Source of the DNA: Symsagittifera roscoffensis
Lineage: Eukaryota > Xenacoelomorpha > Acoela > Convolutidae
DNA: 60,000 nt
Reading direction: 5' to 3'
Assembly (NCBI RefSeq): GCF_963678635.1
Contig: NC_087062.1
Coordinates: 3,871,556-3,931,555, forward strand
The translations under genes were made by a program, and so were the position numbers. Below, in pieces: positions 33,689 to 45,572 of the stretch; position 1 is the first letter of the stretch, and every line of letters begins with the position of its first letter. Below the pieces are notes generated by a model. That model worked only from the letters and a program-made list of their open reading frames with translations. It was not told where the DNA came from and did no database searches.

Positions 33689-35727
33689 TTTAGACTAGAA
33701 GTTTCAATTTAAACAGTGACAAAATTACTTTACTACAAAAAAACTAGTTTTGTAGCTTCATTTGTGCTTCCTTGGTGATAAAAACTTTTAAAAAATAAAA
33801 GACTATTCTGCAAAAAAAACGACTAATTTGATTTTTAAAAAATGAAAAATATGTTTGTTCTCTTTCATGAAAGAAGTGGCTGATACATTCTGAGCTACTT
33901 GCAGAACAACCGACTATCCTTGTCTGTATATGAGAAATTTTAGTGCGAACATCCTTGCTTATAGGAGAGAATGGTCGTATAAAATGTGACGAAAAAAAAC
34001 GTACTACATCCAATGTGAAAAAAAGGTATTATTAATAAACAAAAAAATATATTCGAATATCTTAGTAAAGAAGAAGCAATGCCATTTAAAAACTTCCAGC
34101 AACAGTTTCTTCGTAAAATTGATTAATTAAATAATAACTCAAACGGTTCAAACTTTGATCCATTTCAAAATGGGGATCAACCATATAACCCCAAAATTCC
34201 CGAAAAATCGATTATGAACTACAAAAAAATACGTTTTTCAAAAAAAAATTTTAAAAATGGCAAAAATAAATTGATCGAAATTTTAAAAAACTTATCGTGA
34301 ATAGTTTTAGGGTAATACCATAATAAAATATAAATTTTAGGTGGCTATTTTGTAAGAGACAACTTGTCAATCAACAGATTTTGCGCGCTTGTGTGAAACC
34401 CATAAAGGAACCAATTTTTAAAAATCTACGGCTAGTCACTTAACGGATAAGATTGTGCGGATGATCCAGATTTAGGTCGGCAAAATGAAGTAAGAAAACA
34501 ACAACACAAATGCTGAAAAAAAATGGAATAATGGGTTTTTATTAAAAATCCAAAAAATCTGTCGTGAAACAACTTAAATTGCGATTTTCTATTATTCACA
34601 GAAGTATTTTGGCGGAGCACTTAAGCGCGGGAAGAATATTTCAATAAATTTAAGGAAAAATTAATAAATTTTAATATAGCCGATCTCAGCTTATGTTTTT
34701 CTAAATTGCCAATCAAACTATCTATACACAAAAACTGAACAGAAATGGGCATTTTCTATTCGGAAAAACAACTGATACGAATGCTTTTGTCTTGATAGAA
34801 GGGCCGATTGCGCAAAAAACTTCATTAATCAACAAGTTAAACTGTCAATAACTGACTGATTTTCCATCTTACTTGCTTCAGTATTTCGATTACGTAATTC
34901 TGATTGGCACAATTTTTAGGTATTTGGTTCTTCTGGTGTGAGAAACTACCTCGACTAGTAGTACAACATAAAGGGGTCATGCAAACGGTCACCCAGCACC
35001 TCTCTACGGGCAGAAACAGATCAATCGATTCTTTTCTGGCTTATTTAGTACGCAGCCAATCAATCACAATTCAGAAATTTGTGCAAAAAGAATCATTTCA
35101 CTAAACTTGGCCGCTTAACTGTAATTTGGCACAAAATTGTAAGTGCAATTTCTTCCTTGTTTGTTTAAATAGCACTGATCAATTAGCATAACGAAAAAAG
35201 AATAGCCAATTACTGTGCAAGTGTTACCGAATCATGAGACCAAACAAACTTTTCTAAATTAAAAACTAGGGAAAATTAGAAAAATAATGATCATTTTCGA
35301 AAAAATCTAGTTAACTATTAGTAAGTGAGGAAAAAATAGCATTGGTTTGTGAGCTAAAAAAAACCACGTAAGAATCGATAAAATGCTAAGAAAAAGATTT
35401 AGATTGGGAATTCAGTCTGAAAAGTTATTAGTGTGAAAAGCTAGGAAATTAAGGCCAGTTTTTCTCAACGGAGACAATTTTTAAAGAATACTTTAAAGAA
35501 CCCCAGTCACGGCTGGAAGAGCTTTAATAAGACTCTAGATATGATCCCCAAGGAGCTTACTTTAAGGTAGTCAAAATTAACTGAAAAAAAAAAACAAACC
35601 TCACATTTTCAATTGGTCGGAACATCAATAAAAACTAAAACTGGATAAAAGAATTTTAGGAGAAAGCCAGGATACCTAGTTGCTGTGTAAGGAGGACAGA
35701 AAGTTCTGACCACTAAAACAAAACAAA
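33689..35727. other. No gene recognised
   Basis: AT-rich DNA with short frames only. Nothing is recognised. Confidence 0.4.
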
Positions 35728-36535
35728 AGTTTTAAAAGTTCCAATCTTTCCCATCTAGCCCTGCAAAAACATGTCTTTGTTTGACGATGGGGCTGCATTT
35801 TTCTTTTGTTTACGAGGGTGAGGTCGGGTAGGGGGAGGGGCTGATATATGGAAGAGCCTAGTTTCCCAATAATTTTTGTTGAAATCACACCGCGAGTATT
35901 ATTTTTGGAGCGATTGATTTTTTTCATTCAACTAGCTTTTTCTCCATGACAACTCGTCAGTTGCTGCTTGATATCTTTTCAAAGTCAACAATTTGGTAGT
36001 TCAATAGTGAAGCACTGCCAAAAATTTTGAGATATCTTTTTCTCCATGACAACTCGTCAGTTGCTGCTTGATATCTTTTCAAAGTCAACAATTTGGTAGT
36101 TCAATAGTGAAGCATGACAAAGTTTTAAAAGTTCCAATCTTTCTCATCTAGCCCTGCAAAAACATGTCTTTGTTTGACGATGGGGCTGCATTTTTCTTTT
36201 GTTTACGAGGGTGAGGTCGGGTAGGGGGGGGGGGGGGGGCTGATATATGGAAGAGCCTAGTTTACCAATAATTTTTGTTGAAATCACACCGCGAGTATTA
36301 TTTTTGGAGCGATTGATTTTTTTCATTCAACTAGCTTTTTCTCCATGACAACTCGTCAGTTGCTGCTTGATATCTTTTCAAAGTCAACAATTTGGTAGTT
36401 CAATAGTGAAGCACTGCCAAAAATTTTGAGATATCTTTTTCTCCATGACAACTCGTCAGTTGCTGCTTGATATCTTTTCAAAGTCAACAATTTGGTAGTT
36501 CAATAGTGAAGCACTGCCAAAAATTTTGAGATATC
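35728..36535. repeat. Compound tandem duplication (X-Y-Y-X-Y-Y)
   Basis: Block X (AGTTTTAAAAGTTCCAATCT onwards, ~200 bp, with a G-rich TAGGGGGAGGGG or 16-G tract) occurs at 35728 and 36120. Block Y (TTTTTCTCCATGACAACTCG onwards, ~100 bp) follows each X twice (35938, 36039, 36345, 36436). Copies differ by a few bases; one X has a pure 16-G run (36224-36239) where the other has an interrupted one. Confidence 0.85.
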
Positions 36536-36792
36536 TAAATGACTCGATTGATCTATTGAACTCAAAACTTTAAGTGAGTTATTTTAGGATTTAATTTCAA
36601 TAAAAATAGCCATCTGATGGAAAAAACCTGCGAAGTTAACGCAGACGTGCAGCCAAATTGAAATTCTTTTAGCTCGTGTTCTGCACACAATGGGCAACTA
36701 TCACTGGAAAAAATCTGTATTCTTGGTTCAGCCAAAACAAACGAAACCACAACTCCCGGACACACGCGCACAAAGACACTCAATCACAAACA

Positions 36793-36849
36793 AACACAAA
36801 CACACACACACACACACACACCCCCACACACACGCGAGAGAGAGAGATA
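36793..36849. repeat. CA/GA microsatellite
   Basis: An ACAAACACAAACACACAC run passes through CCCCCACACACACG into GAGAGAGAGAG. Confidence 0.9.
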
Positions 36850-36854
36850 GAGTT

Positions 36855-37645
36855 ATAACATTAAATATTTTTTATAATTCGATAACTACATGTACATGGA
36901 GCTTCTCGAGACAATAATCCGACTTAGCTGACTTGGCTTTATGTGATTTACTTATTGTCGATTGAATTATCCATTAAGCAGATTCAAACTGATACATGAT
37001 TGTAAAACCGGAAATATAAATGATTTTGATGCAATCAGCAAAAAAAAACAGATCCAATCGCTACGGTTACTCGTTCCTTAACTTGAACCGCCCAATATTT
37101 TTCGTCGCTTTTTCTCTTAAATCTTCGTTCGCTCTCTCCATCGAAAATAGTTGGATTGTAACACTGAATTGGTACACTATCAACATATTTTTACAATATA
37201 AACAGAAGAGCATAAGAGATTGAACTCGCTTTCAACAAACTGGATCTTGATAACTCTTCATCCCCCTATTGCTAAAGGGAAGGAGAGGGGGGGGGGGGGT
37301 GTTCGTTAAGAGAATTAACAGATACAAAACCTGAATATGCTTAAACTGCATTATTTCTTTATAAGGGTGGAAGAAGGTCTTTACAAGGTACCATATGGGG
37401 GGGGGGGGGGGAGGCAGATAGTCAACGAGATCCAACAGATTCAATAGAAAAACAGAAATTGACATCTCGTTTTTCAACAATCAAGCTTAAATTTAATAGG
37501 TCTCAACGCATTCAATAGCCTAATTCGAATCTTTACAATGAAAGTAGCAATTTACGCATTTCAATAAAATAAGGGATAGCAATGAATGATATGGGACAGC
37601 TTCAATTTTAATTGACACTTTGACAAAAGTTTCAAATTTTGCAAA
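36855..37645. other. Downstream flank of SPAG1
   Basis: This holds two long G tracts (37287-37299 and 37397-37411) and the presumed SPAG1 3' end. ATTAAA on the minus strand (37492-37497) is about 150 bases past the stop codon and is a plausible poly(A) signal. No other gene is seen. Confidence 0.5.
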
Positions 37646-40600
37646 CTAGAGTTTAAACTTCTTGTTGACTATTGAAACACGTTCTTTAACTTCTGGATTC
37701 GTCTTTGCGAAGCCATTTAACGTTTCCAAAATATTCTTTACATTCACTTTGTCTGTTTCTGAGAAAAACATAGTTAAGAAGCTCAACCTCTGCGCTTTGG
37801 CGAGACTTTCGAAGTGACGCAGGCAGTCCAATGGACGATCGAGGAACTCTTTTGCAAGAACTTCGCATAAGGTTGACAGCATACCAGCATCTAATTTTAA
37901 AGTTATAACTTTGCTGAAGTCGCTGACTTGGTCTAATAGTTTCGCGTACACTTTTGTATCATTTAAGTGTTTAACCGATTGCCACGCTTGTGCAAATTCG
38001 AAGGGCGTTTGAGAATTCAGAACTGGCTCTATATGTTTCTTTTCAACTTGACTCTTTGATGCTTTTGGGTTTGTGAGTTCAGTTTTCTTTTTAGAATCGT
38101 CAGCTTCGTTGGCCTTGAACTGCTCAGAGATATCAGTCATCTCGACATCTTTAGACGAGGGTTCGCTTTTGAGAGAACTTTCCGGTTTTTGATTCGATGT
38201 AACCGACTTCATTTCTTGGTCAGGATCATAAATTTCATCCTCATCATCATCATCGTCTTCAACTTCCACAATTTGGACTTTCTTGCCTGATTTCTCTGCT
38301 GTTTTCGGCTCAATTTTGACATCTCCTTTCGCTTTTTCAGAAGCCGCTTGACTTCTGTGCAGCGTCATCAGTTCTGCAAACAACTTCTTATACGCTTCAT
38401 TCTTCGGCTGCAGCTTCATAACTTTCGTCAAGTCATCCATCGCTCCTTTGTAGACTCCGCTCGACTTACGTGCGATACATCGTCGGTAATAAACTTTCAT
38501 CTTCAAATTGTCATCCGTGATTTCTTCAAGCAACTCCAATGCTTTATTGCAGTCGTTTTCTGCAAGTTCGAAGTTATTTAGAGACATATAACACTGAGCA
38601 CGATTTGCAAACGCAACTGGTTTTTCACTATCGGCCTCGATACACTCAGTGTACAATTTGATGGCACTTTCATAATCTTTCTTCTTGACAAAATCATTAC
38701 CTTCACTTTTTAACCGGTTAAACTTCTCACCCGATGATTCGACTCCGTAGCAGTTGAACTTGGGAAGTTTTTCACTCCATTTGTCGCCAATTTCCGAAAT
38801 CAAACACTGTTTGACTCTGTTTAGTTCAGTTTGCACTGTTGAAAACAGACTTGAATTCAGTTCCACAGCTTTCTGCAAATCAACATAGGCTTCTTTGTAC
38901 CGCTCAATGCCTCTGTAACAAGCCGCGCGTCTGACCAAAACTTTCGCGTTTGTCGAATCTGCCTCGAACGCTTTTTCACAATCGACAATTGCTTGTTTCA
39001 AATCTCCCATTTTGACATGACATGCTGCTCTATTGGCCCACAAAGCACCATACGCCGTTTTAAAAACCTCACGGTCGGCCAGGGTCATTTTATCAATCGC
39101 ATTTGAGTACTCCAACATAGCCTCATGATATTGGCCACTATGGTAACACTTGTTCGCCGCATTTTTATGATACATCACATTTTCGGGAATCACTGGTTCT
39201 GGCTTTGGTTGCTTTTTAGTACTTCCATTCTGAAACACTTGGCTCTTCAAAGAAGTATCGTTAGATGCATTTTCTACAGGTGGTGATGGAGCTGGTGTCT
39301 TGTTCGAACAGTCATAATATTCGTCGTCTTCGCTTTGTTTAACATCCTCACTACCCCAAATGTCATTTTTACCCTCAATATCTTCAACTTCCATCGGCTT
39401 TTCTTCTGCCTTTTCACCACTTTTCACATTTCCAGCAGTCATTTCGGATTTTGCAGCATGAACAAATTTAGATTTCTCAGATTCAATTTCAATTTCGTTG
39501 GCTGGCTTCTGTTCTTCGGTGGAACAAACTCCATTTTGTTCATGATTTGATTCTGTGTTCACGCTTTCCTCTTCGTCATCTTCGTCGCATTCTTCAATCA
39601 GAAGTCGCTTCGCTCCAGGCGCAGGCGGGGGACACTTTTTATTGATATCTTCTTTCGTTTTCAACGCAGTTTTGTTTCCGGGATCTAACTCAAGAACCTT
39701 CTCTATACTAACTCTGGCTTTGTTGTATTCCTTCAAGCCAAAGTAAGCCTGGCTGATTCTCAGAAGAGCTTTAAGATTATCCTTGTCCATTGAGAGCACT
39801 TGTTCTGCGTCTATGATTGCGGATTTGAAGTCTTCTTTTTTGAGATAAGCTAGACATCTGTTGTTGTAAACTGCAGCTGACTCCAAGAACTTCAGTGACC
39901 TGCTGTAGTAGACTATCGCCTCGTCGAAATCATTGGCTCTGAAACTTTCGTTTCCCTAAAACAAATTTGCAAATGATATTAGCTATGTCCTAAACTTAAA
40001 TAATTAATTTTACTGAATTTTAATTAATAGCATCTCGATGCAAATGATAATGGCTGTCTTAAATTAAATTTTCCTGAACTTCAATTAGTAGCATCTCGAA
40101 CTATGGGGAAAGAATGAAAATGCTGGTACCTGATTGGTTGAAACCAAATAAAGCCCACATTTAGGTGGAACCGCGCATTTAATTATTAATCATTTTGGAA
40201 ATTTTGTGAAATATTTGTAAAGCACTCAGGCACAAACATTCAAATTATACATAACTTTCATCAAATATCCTGTTTTTTTTAACTTGTCTAAAAAAACTGA
40301 AAAAAACTTGCCAAAACTTTTCTAATTGGTTCGACATTACCATTGCAACTAACGAACTTTATTTGACATTAGGAGTTACCTTCTCTTTTTCCTTATTCGC
40401 TCTCTTTTCTACTTCAACGTCAGGAACATCCACTTTCTTCACTTCATCCGAGGGCAACTTCGCACCCCGAACAGATTCCAGTTGAACTTTCTTGACCTCT
40501 TCGTCTGTTTTGTCAATTTGTTCACACACTTCATCTACATTCAGTTTATCCCACGCTCTGTAATCACCAGACTTAATTCTTTGCTCATTACTTGTTTTAT

Positions 40601-41172
40601 CAGACTTCGCTTGTGCAACACTTTCGCCATTAACATGCGGCGAAATGACTTCATTATTTCCTCTCACTGGCGCCGAATTTTCCTCACTTGAAACTCCATC
40701 ATTACTTTGTACTATTATTGATTCCTCCTCCGTTTTAATTTCACTCACGAAACTTTCCAAGTCATCAGAAATATCTCGCAATTCATCTTTATTCAAAGCC
40801 CACTTTTGTTTGATGGGTTGTGGTAGGTTTAGCTGTTTACTTGACGGTGCCAGCAATCGAAGTCTGTTTTCGGCAAACTCGATTAAGTCAGGGAAGAGTC
40901 CTTCTTTTCCCGATCTGAGGACTTTCAAAATGGCTTCCAAATACTTGACGTCTGTACACTTCCCAATGTAACCGTAGTCCAAATGTTCGATTTTAACATC
41001 TGACATTTTAGTTCCTAAATTAACTTTTAAATTGAAATTTTTCCAGCAAAACTTCCTTATAAAATTATATAACAGCTTTTTTGAAGAAATATGATTTACC
41101 TGTTGATGTGTTTGCCATGTCTGTATTGGCAGCAAGATTTGCAATACTTTCTTCGACTAAATTAGCGACCAT
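37646..41172 (-). CDS. SPAG1: SPAG1 orthologue, dynein-arm assembly TPR co-chaperone
   Basis: There are three coding exons: 41172-41100, 41014-40380 and 39955-37646. Introns are 85 bp (phase 1) and 424 bp (phase 0), both GT-AG. The joined product is 1005 aa (human about 926). Residues ~31-80 hold the SPAG1 N-terminal motif (IEHLDYGYIGKCTDVK, then VLRSGKEG). AWDKLNVDE precedes the first TPR cluster (from ~237, GNESFRANDFDEAI). The second TPR cluster is ~494-619 and the third ~646-771, separated by long acidic linkers. The RPAP3_C-type domain is ~884-984. In known animals SPAG1 binds HSP70/HSP90 through its TPRs, works with RUVBL1/2 and PIH proteins, and helps assemble axonemal dynein arms in the cytoplasm. 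All expected domains are intact. An acceptor-like TTTTCAG lies 8 bases before the ATG. Confidence 0.93.
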
Positions 41173-41180
41173 TTTGAAAC

Positions 41181-41203
41181 CTGAAAAGACTTACATTTTT
41201 ATT
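41181..41203 (-). promoter_or_regulatory. AATAAA plus splice acceptor immediately before SPAG1
   Basis: On the minus strand AATAAA (41203-41198) is followed after 15 bases by the acceptor AG (41182-41181), and the SPAG1 ATG follows 8 bases later. Poly(A) cleavage usually falls 10-30 bases after AATAAA, so an upstream transcript would be cleaved at, or next to, the SPAG1 acceptor. This is the layout of trans-spliced operons, but a 5'UTR intron with a chance AATAAA would look the same. Confidence 0.4.
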
Positions 41204-41826
41204 TCTTTAATTCCATCTAAACAGACATAAAAGATTTATAATGGGGAAATACGGAAGTAGAAGGGTGTATTTAGAGGACTCTGTCTTGTATAGTTCACAA
41301 AAACTTGTTGGCAAAGTCCAAAGTCTTTTTCGGTCAACGCACCTGAAACTCGTTAGCTACATTATTCTTCTCAAAAACCAGGTACTCATGATCATAATTC
41401 TCTTGATCAAAATTTAATTAACAGAGTCAGTTGCCGGGTGATATGATCAACAATCAATTCCATTTCAACAACTCCGATAGCCGTAAAAAATCGCTTCACA
41501 ACGATGATATAATACCACAGCCGCTGATTTGAATTTTGAAAAATTTTGCGGATCCAGATAACTATTTTCATATTCCGCCGTCACCGTTGAATTGTTACTT
41601 ATAAGGATGGAAACTCTATACTAAGAACCACAAAGGGTAGGGTTAACAAGATCAAATTTTACGAATGATCCAACAATTCTCCACTTCTATGCGTTCCAAG
41701 TGGACAGATAGCAGACACTAAAAACACATAATGACACCATAATTTTTCAGTAGACAAAGTTTTTATAAACAATAACACTAAAATGATATATGAATTCATT
41801 CAATGACAGACCACGTCGACATTTTA

Positions 41827-42528
41827 TCAAATCTGGCCAAATCTCCTCGATTTTTGATTTCGTGGTTGGTTATGATTAAGCCGCGAACTCAAATCAGTTT
41901 TTGAGCTACCACCCGAATTGATTTGTTTAAACTTGTTCTTCTGCAACTTTTCTGACTGAACTCGCAAATCGTTTTCTGGTAACTTTCTACCTAACCGAGC
42001 CTGAACACCAAGTCGTGCTCTCACTGGCTTGTTGTTCGGCGTCACTTGTTTTCTCTGACTTGACGTATTTGTTGACTGATTTGCACTTGGTATGTTTTGC
42101 TTCGAGTGTTGATTTGAGCGAAAGTCTCCTTTGCGTTTAGGACTCATCTGGACTCCAGAACTTGCATCAACTAAGGCTTGGGTAATTGCGGCAATGGTAT
42201 ACCCGTTCAATCTGGATTTAGAATTCTGTTTATTCTTCTTCACAGGTGCAGAATGTTCCATATATTCTTTCGTTTTGAAAGCGATGGCTCGCGCCATTTG
42301 CGAAGTAGAAAACTGACCATTTCTTTCGTTGATTTTCTGCAAAGCAGCATTTGGAACTCTAGGTATGTCAGTATTTGGTCCCTGTTGTCGTATGTCACGC
42401 TTATTCCTCGGTGGCGAATTAGGCTGATGAATTGCGCCTCTAGATGGCTGAGGAATGGCGAGTGTGACGTGTTGTTTTGGCGCCCCCTTTCGCATAGATG
42501 CAAATCTGTCGCTCAGTGACAAGCCCAT
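41827..42528 (-). CDS. CHTOP-like nuclear mRNA-export factor candidate
   Basis: A single coding exon of 233 codons plus stop, read from ATG at 42528 (MGLSLSDRFASM). Two short motifs recall CHTOP: the N-terminal SLSDRF (CHTOP has SLNERF, a UAP56-binding-type motif) and RLGVQARLGRK (CHTOP has NIQARLGR). The rest is basic, Gln/Asn/Ser-rich and low in structure. The long RG-rich centre of vertebrate CHTOP is missing, so UIF/FYTTD1-like or another small basic nuclear protein is possible. Acceptor-like TTTTAAG lies 9 bases before the ATG (AG at 42539-42538); an earlier in-frame ATG at 42555 lies on the intron side of it. The gene sits 5' of SPAG1 on the same strand, about 0.65 kb away. Confidence 0.45.
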   Translation of the reverse strand: MGLSLSDRFASMRKGAPKQHVTLAIPQPSRGAIHQPNSPPRNKRDIRQQGPNTDIPRVPNAALQKINERNGQFSTSQMARAIAFKTKEYMEHSAPVKKNKQNSKSRLNGYTIAAITQALVDASSGVQMSPKRKGDFRSNQHSKQNIPSANQSTNTSSQRKQVTPNNKPVRARLGVQARLGRKLPENDLRVQSEKLQKNKFKQINSGGSSKTDLSSRLNHNQPRNQKSRRFGQI

Positions 42529-42559
42529 AACAAAAACCTTAAAAGAACCCACCAATCAA

Positions 42560-43026
42560 AAACGAAAACCACAAACGAAAAAAATAGCCAACATAGAATT
42601 GAAATGCGTTAGTCCAACCAAGGAAAACAAAAAAAGGACCTACTATTCAGTTTTTTTTTTATAACTTCGAGGTTCAAAAGAAGAAATTTCATCGCTCATT
42701 TCGAGAACAATGGATCAACGCGTTATTTCTGTATTTAATTCTTATTGGAAAGCGTAGTGTTCGCTCCAAAAGCTGAATTACTTTGAAAAGCGAGCTCCAA
42801 TTGACATCAGAATTCAAACCGTCAAAACAGACATATAAGCGTGAAGTCCATGGCAGTAAAACTGATAAAAACTTCCTCAAATGTCAAGGTATTTTGCTGA
42901 TTTATCATAGAGCTTCATGTGAACAAACTTAGGGCAGAGAATTTACTATGAAGATCTTTTTTACCGGCCGGTATTGTTTCCTTTGGATGTTTAACAAGAA
43001 TCAAGTCAGAAAAAAAACGACTACCA
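42560..43026. other. Intergenic, no gene recognised
   Basis: This separates the CHTOP-like gene from the next minus-strand coding segment. No repeat or regulatory motif is recognised. Confidence 0.4.
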
Positions 43027-43235
43027 CTACGTATCCATTTGGGACCTAACTCTTGATGTACCATGACCGAAATGTATCCCAAGCACACACATTCCGGTTA
43101 CTGCTAGAACAAAAGTTACATTCAAAACAACTACGTGCTGATCGCCTTTACTTCTGGAAATTGAAATAAGCTGCATTGTCAGATTAACCTGAAGAACAAA
43201 TCCTGTCGCATACTTCAAAAAAGTCATTCCAATGT
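43027..43235 (-). CDS. Terminal exon of an unrecognised membrane protein
   Basis: It follows acceptor TTGACTTCCAG (AG at 43237-43236), two bases then 68 codons and a stop. The frame shows two hydrophobic stretches: MTFLKYATGFVLQ onwards, and VLNVTFVLAVTGMCVLGI. The balance of codons is unlike the surrounding AT-rich DNA. The length and two-helix layout suggest the end of a small multipass protein, but I do not recognise the family. Upstream exons would have to lie beyond the satellite array at 43.4-44.9 kb. An internal GT (after GTTCTTCAG) offers an alternative splice. Confidence 0.35.
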
Positions 43236-43429
43236 CTGGAAGTCAATTTCAATTTTTCGAGATTTAAAATTTGCTCAACTGAAGTTTCGAGTCTGATTCT
43301 CAAAGCTGACTATTTCTTTCGTTGATTTAATTTGTTAAATTAAACTAGCGTTTAACGCACCTCCGGTGCTTCGACATTTTTCGACAACTCATGAAAAACC
43401 GCATATATTGGAAACAACATCTGCAAAAT

Positions 43430-44900
43430 TTTAGTGTACTCTGACTGCACCCAATTACAGGGTTGGTAATTTCGAACTTTCTAATTTTTTTAAATTCCCA
43501 TTTTAAAAGCGTCATCTCGAAAACTTAATGGGCCTCTGGAGAACTTTGGAGGCCAGATTTGCAACCACTGAGAGTCCCTGAGAGCACCCTACTATAGGGT
43601 TAGGAATTCAAAATTTTGTGAATTTTTTTAAACCTAAGTTTCCCGAAAAAAAATTGAAAAAAATGTCTTATCCCTGAAACTAAAAGGATTTGAGCATTCA
43701 TATTAAGAGGCAAGATTTGAGACGCCAGGGTGTACGCTGACAAAAAGGTTGTATCTTCATCAAGTTGGTAGTTTCAAATTTTTTGAATTTCTTTGTAGAT
43801 AAGTTCTTCGAGAAATTTTGAAAAAATCAAAAAAGTCACATCTCGGAAACTAAAAGCATTTGAGCAGTCGCGTTGAGCAGTCGCATGTGGCAAGATTTGC
43901 AACTCTTTAGAGTACCGTGACAACACCGAACTATAGCGTTGGGAATTTCAAATTTTGAAAAATAATTGATTTGAACTTTCTGAAAAATTTTAAGAAATCA
44001 CAAAAAACGTCACATCTCGAAAACTACAAAGAATTGAGCAGTCATATTTGGAGGCAAGATTCGCAATCCTTGAGAGTACTCTGACAATACCCAACTACAG
44101 GGTTGGGAATTTCAGATTTTGCGAAAAAAGATTAAGTTTTCTGAAAATTTTTTTGAAAAAATCACAAAAAACGTCACATCTCGAAAACTACGAGGATTTG
44201 AAGTCATATTTGGAGACAAGAATTGTAACTCCTTAGAGTACTCTGACAGCAATAAATACAGGGTTGAGAATTTCAGATTTTTAAAAAATCATAATTTAAG
44301 TTTTCTGAAAATTTTTGAAAAAATCACAAAAAAGGTCATATCTCGAAAATTACAATGATTTGAGCAGTCATATTTGGAGGCAAGATTCTTTATCCTCGAT
44401 AGAACTCTGACAGTACCCAACTACAGGGTTGGGAATTTCAGATTTTGCGAAAAAAGATTAAGTTTTCTGAAAATTTTTTTGAAAAAATCACAAAAAACGT
44501 CACATCTCGAAAACTACAAGGATTTGAACAGTCAAACTTGGAGGCAAGAATTGTAAGTCCTTAGAGTACTCTGACAGCAATAACTACAATGTTGAGAATT
44601 TCATATTTTTAAAAAATCATAATAATTTAGGTTTTCTGAAAATTTTTGAAAAAATCACAAAAAACGTCATATCTCGAAAACTACAATGATTTGAGCAGTC
44701 ATATTTGGAGGCAAGATTCTTTATCCTCGATAGTACTCTGACAGTACCCAACTGCAGGGTTGGGATTTTCAAGTTTTGTAAATTATTTTGTTAATTGAAA
44801 TTTCTGAAAATTTTTGAAAAAATCTCAAAAATCGTCTTATCTCGTTAACTAAAATGATTCGGGCATTCAAAATTGGATGCCAAATTCGCAACCCCTAAAT
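43430..44900. repeat. Satellite-like tandem array, ~165 bp unit with a two-unit higher order
   Basis: The landmark GGAGGCAAGATT, or a close variant, recurs near 43551, 43706, 43888, 44052, 44212, 44376, 44541, 44707 and 44875, always followed by ACTCTGACA, a CTACAGGGTTGGGAATTTCA phrase, TTTTCTGAAAATTTTT and CATCTCGAAAACTA. From 44052 the units alternate: one type has GATTC..ATCCT and ACCCAACTACAGGG, the other GAATTGTAA and AGCAATAACTAC. The alternation gives a ~330 bp higher-order unit. Outer units are more diverged than inner ones. Confidence 0.85.
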
Positions 44901-45078
44901 CGATTTTGGGCTGCTTAATTTGAACTCGTCAAAATTACCACTAAAATCAAATTGGAAAATCAAAAAAAAATTCTTAACCATTGCAATATACGATATAGCT
45001 TAAACATGCAATAATAATACGTTGAAAAAGCTTACACATGGCGAGATAGTGAAGCCCGCATTTAAATATATAATAGAT

Positions 45079-45184
45079 TCAGACGACAGTACTTGGGTCG
45101 AAGCCTTTTGAGCCGAAACCAAAATCATTGTCTTGATAAAATTGAGCTATAAAAATTATTAACTTGGAAGATTTTTCGCCCTTC
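45079..45184 (-). CDS. Possible short terminal exon
   Basis: After a good acceptor (GCTTTTTGTTTCAG, AG at 45186-45185) one base and 34 codons lead to a stop. The peptide (KGEKSSKLIIFIAQFYQDND, then FGFGSKGFDPSTVV) has even composition. It has no recognised domain and no partner exon was identified. It could be the 3' end of a gene whose other exons I missed, or chance. Confidence 0.25.
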
Positions 45185-45572
45185 CTGAAACAAAAAGCAT
45201 ACCATTCTATTTTCCCTCTTGAACGCCTCATTATGAAGTAAATTACTCGATTTAACATAATAATTTGTTGTTGAAAAATAACTTCAGCTGATACGATAAA
45301 AAAACATAGTGCCTCTTGGTTCAATTTTTGCGTAAATGTTTAAAGCTAATTTCTATTATTTTACCCTTGCCACAGGTAAAACACCAAAAAACGCTCACAA
45401 ATGGCATGTGTCAACAGTTGAATTGTAGATTATTTTGACTATCTCAATTGATAAGATCTTGCGCCACCCTTAAGTCGACTTCTCAACCTACAGCTTCGAA
45501 ATGCTGCACAACAACCTCAAAAAGCATCAGAAGGCCTGAATTCAGGTCACAGGCTCGAAATATGAATATACG

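Noticed and set aside
38348-40971. Plus-strand frames inside SPAG1
   Set aside because: They are antisense shadows of SPAG1 exons 2 and 3; the minus strand encodes recognised TPR and N-terminal motifs.
42131-42519. Plus- and minus-strand frames overlapping the CHTOP-like gene
   Set aside because: They are shadows of the 233-codon frame, which alone carries family-like motifs.
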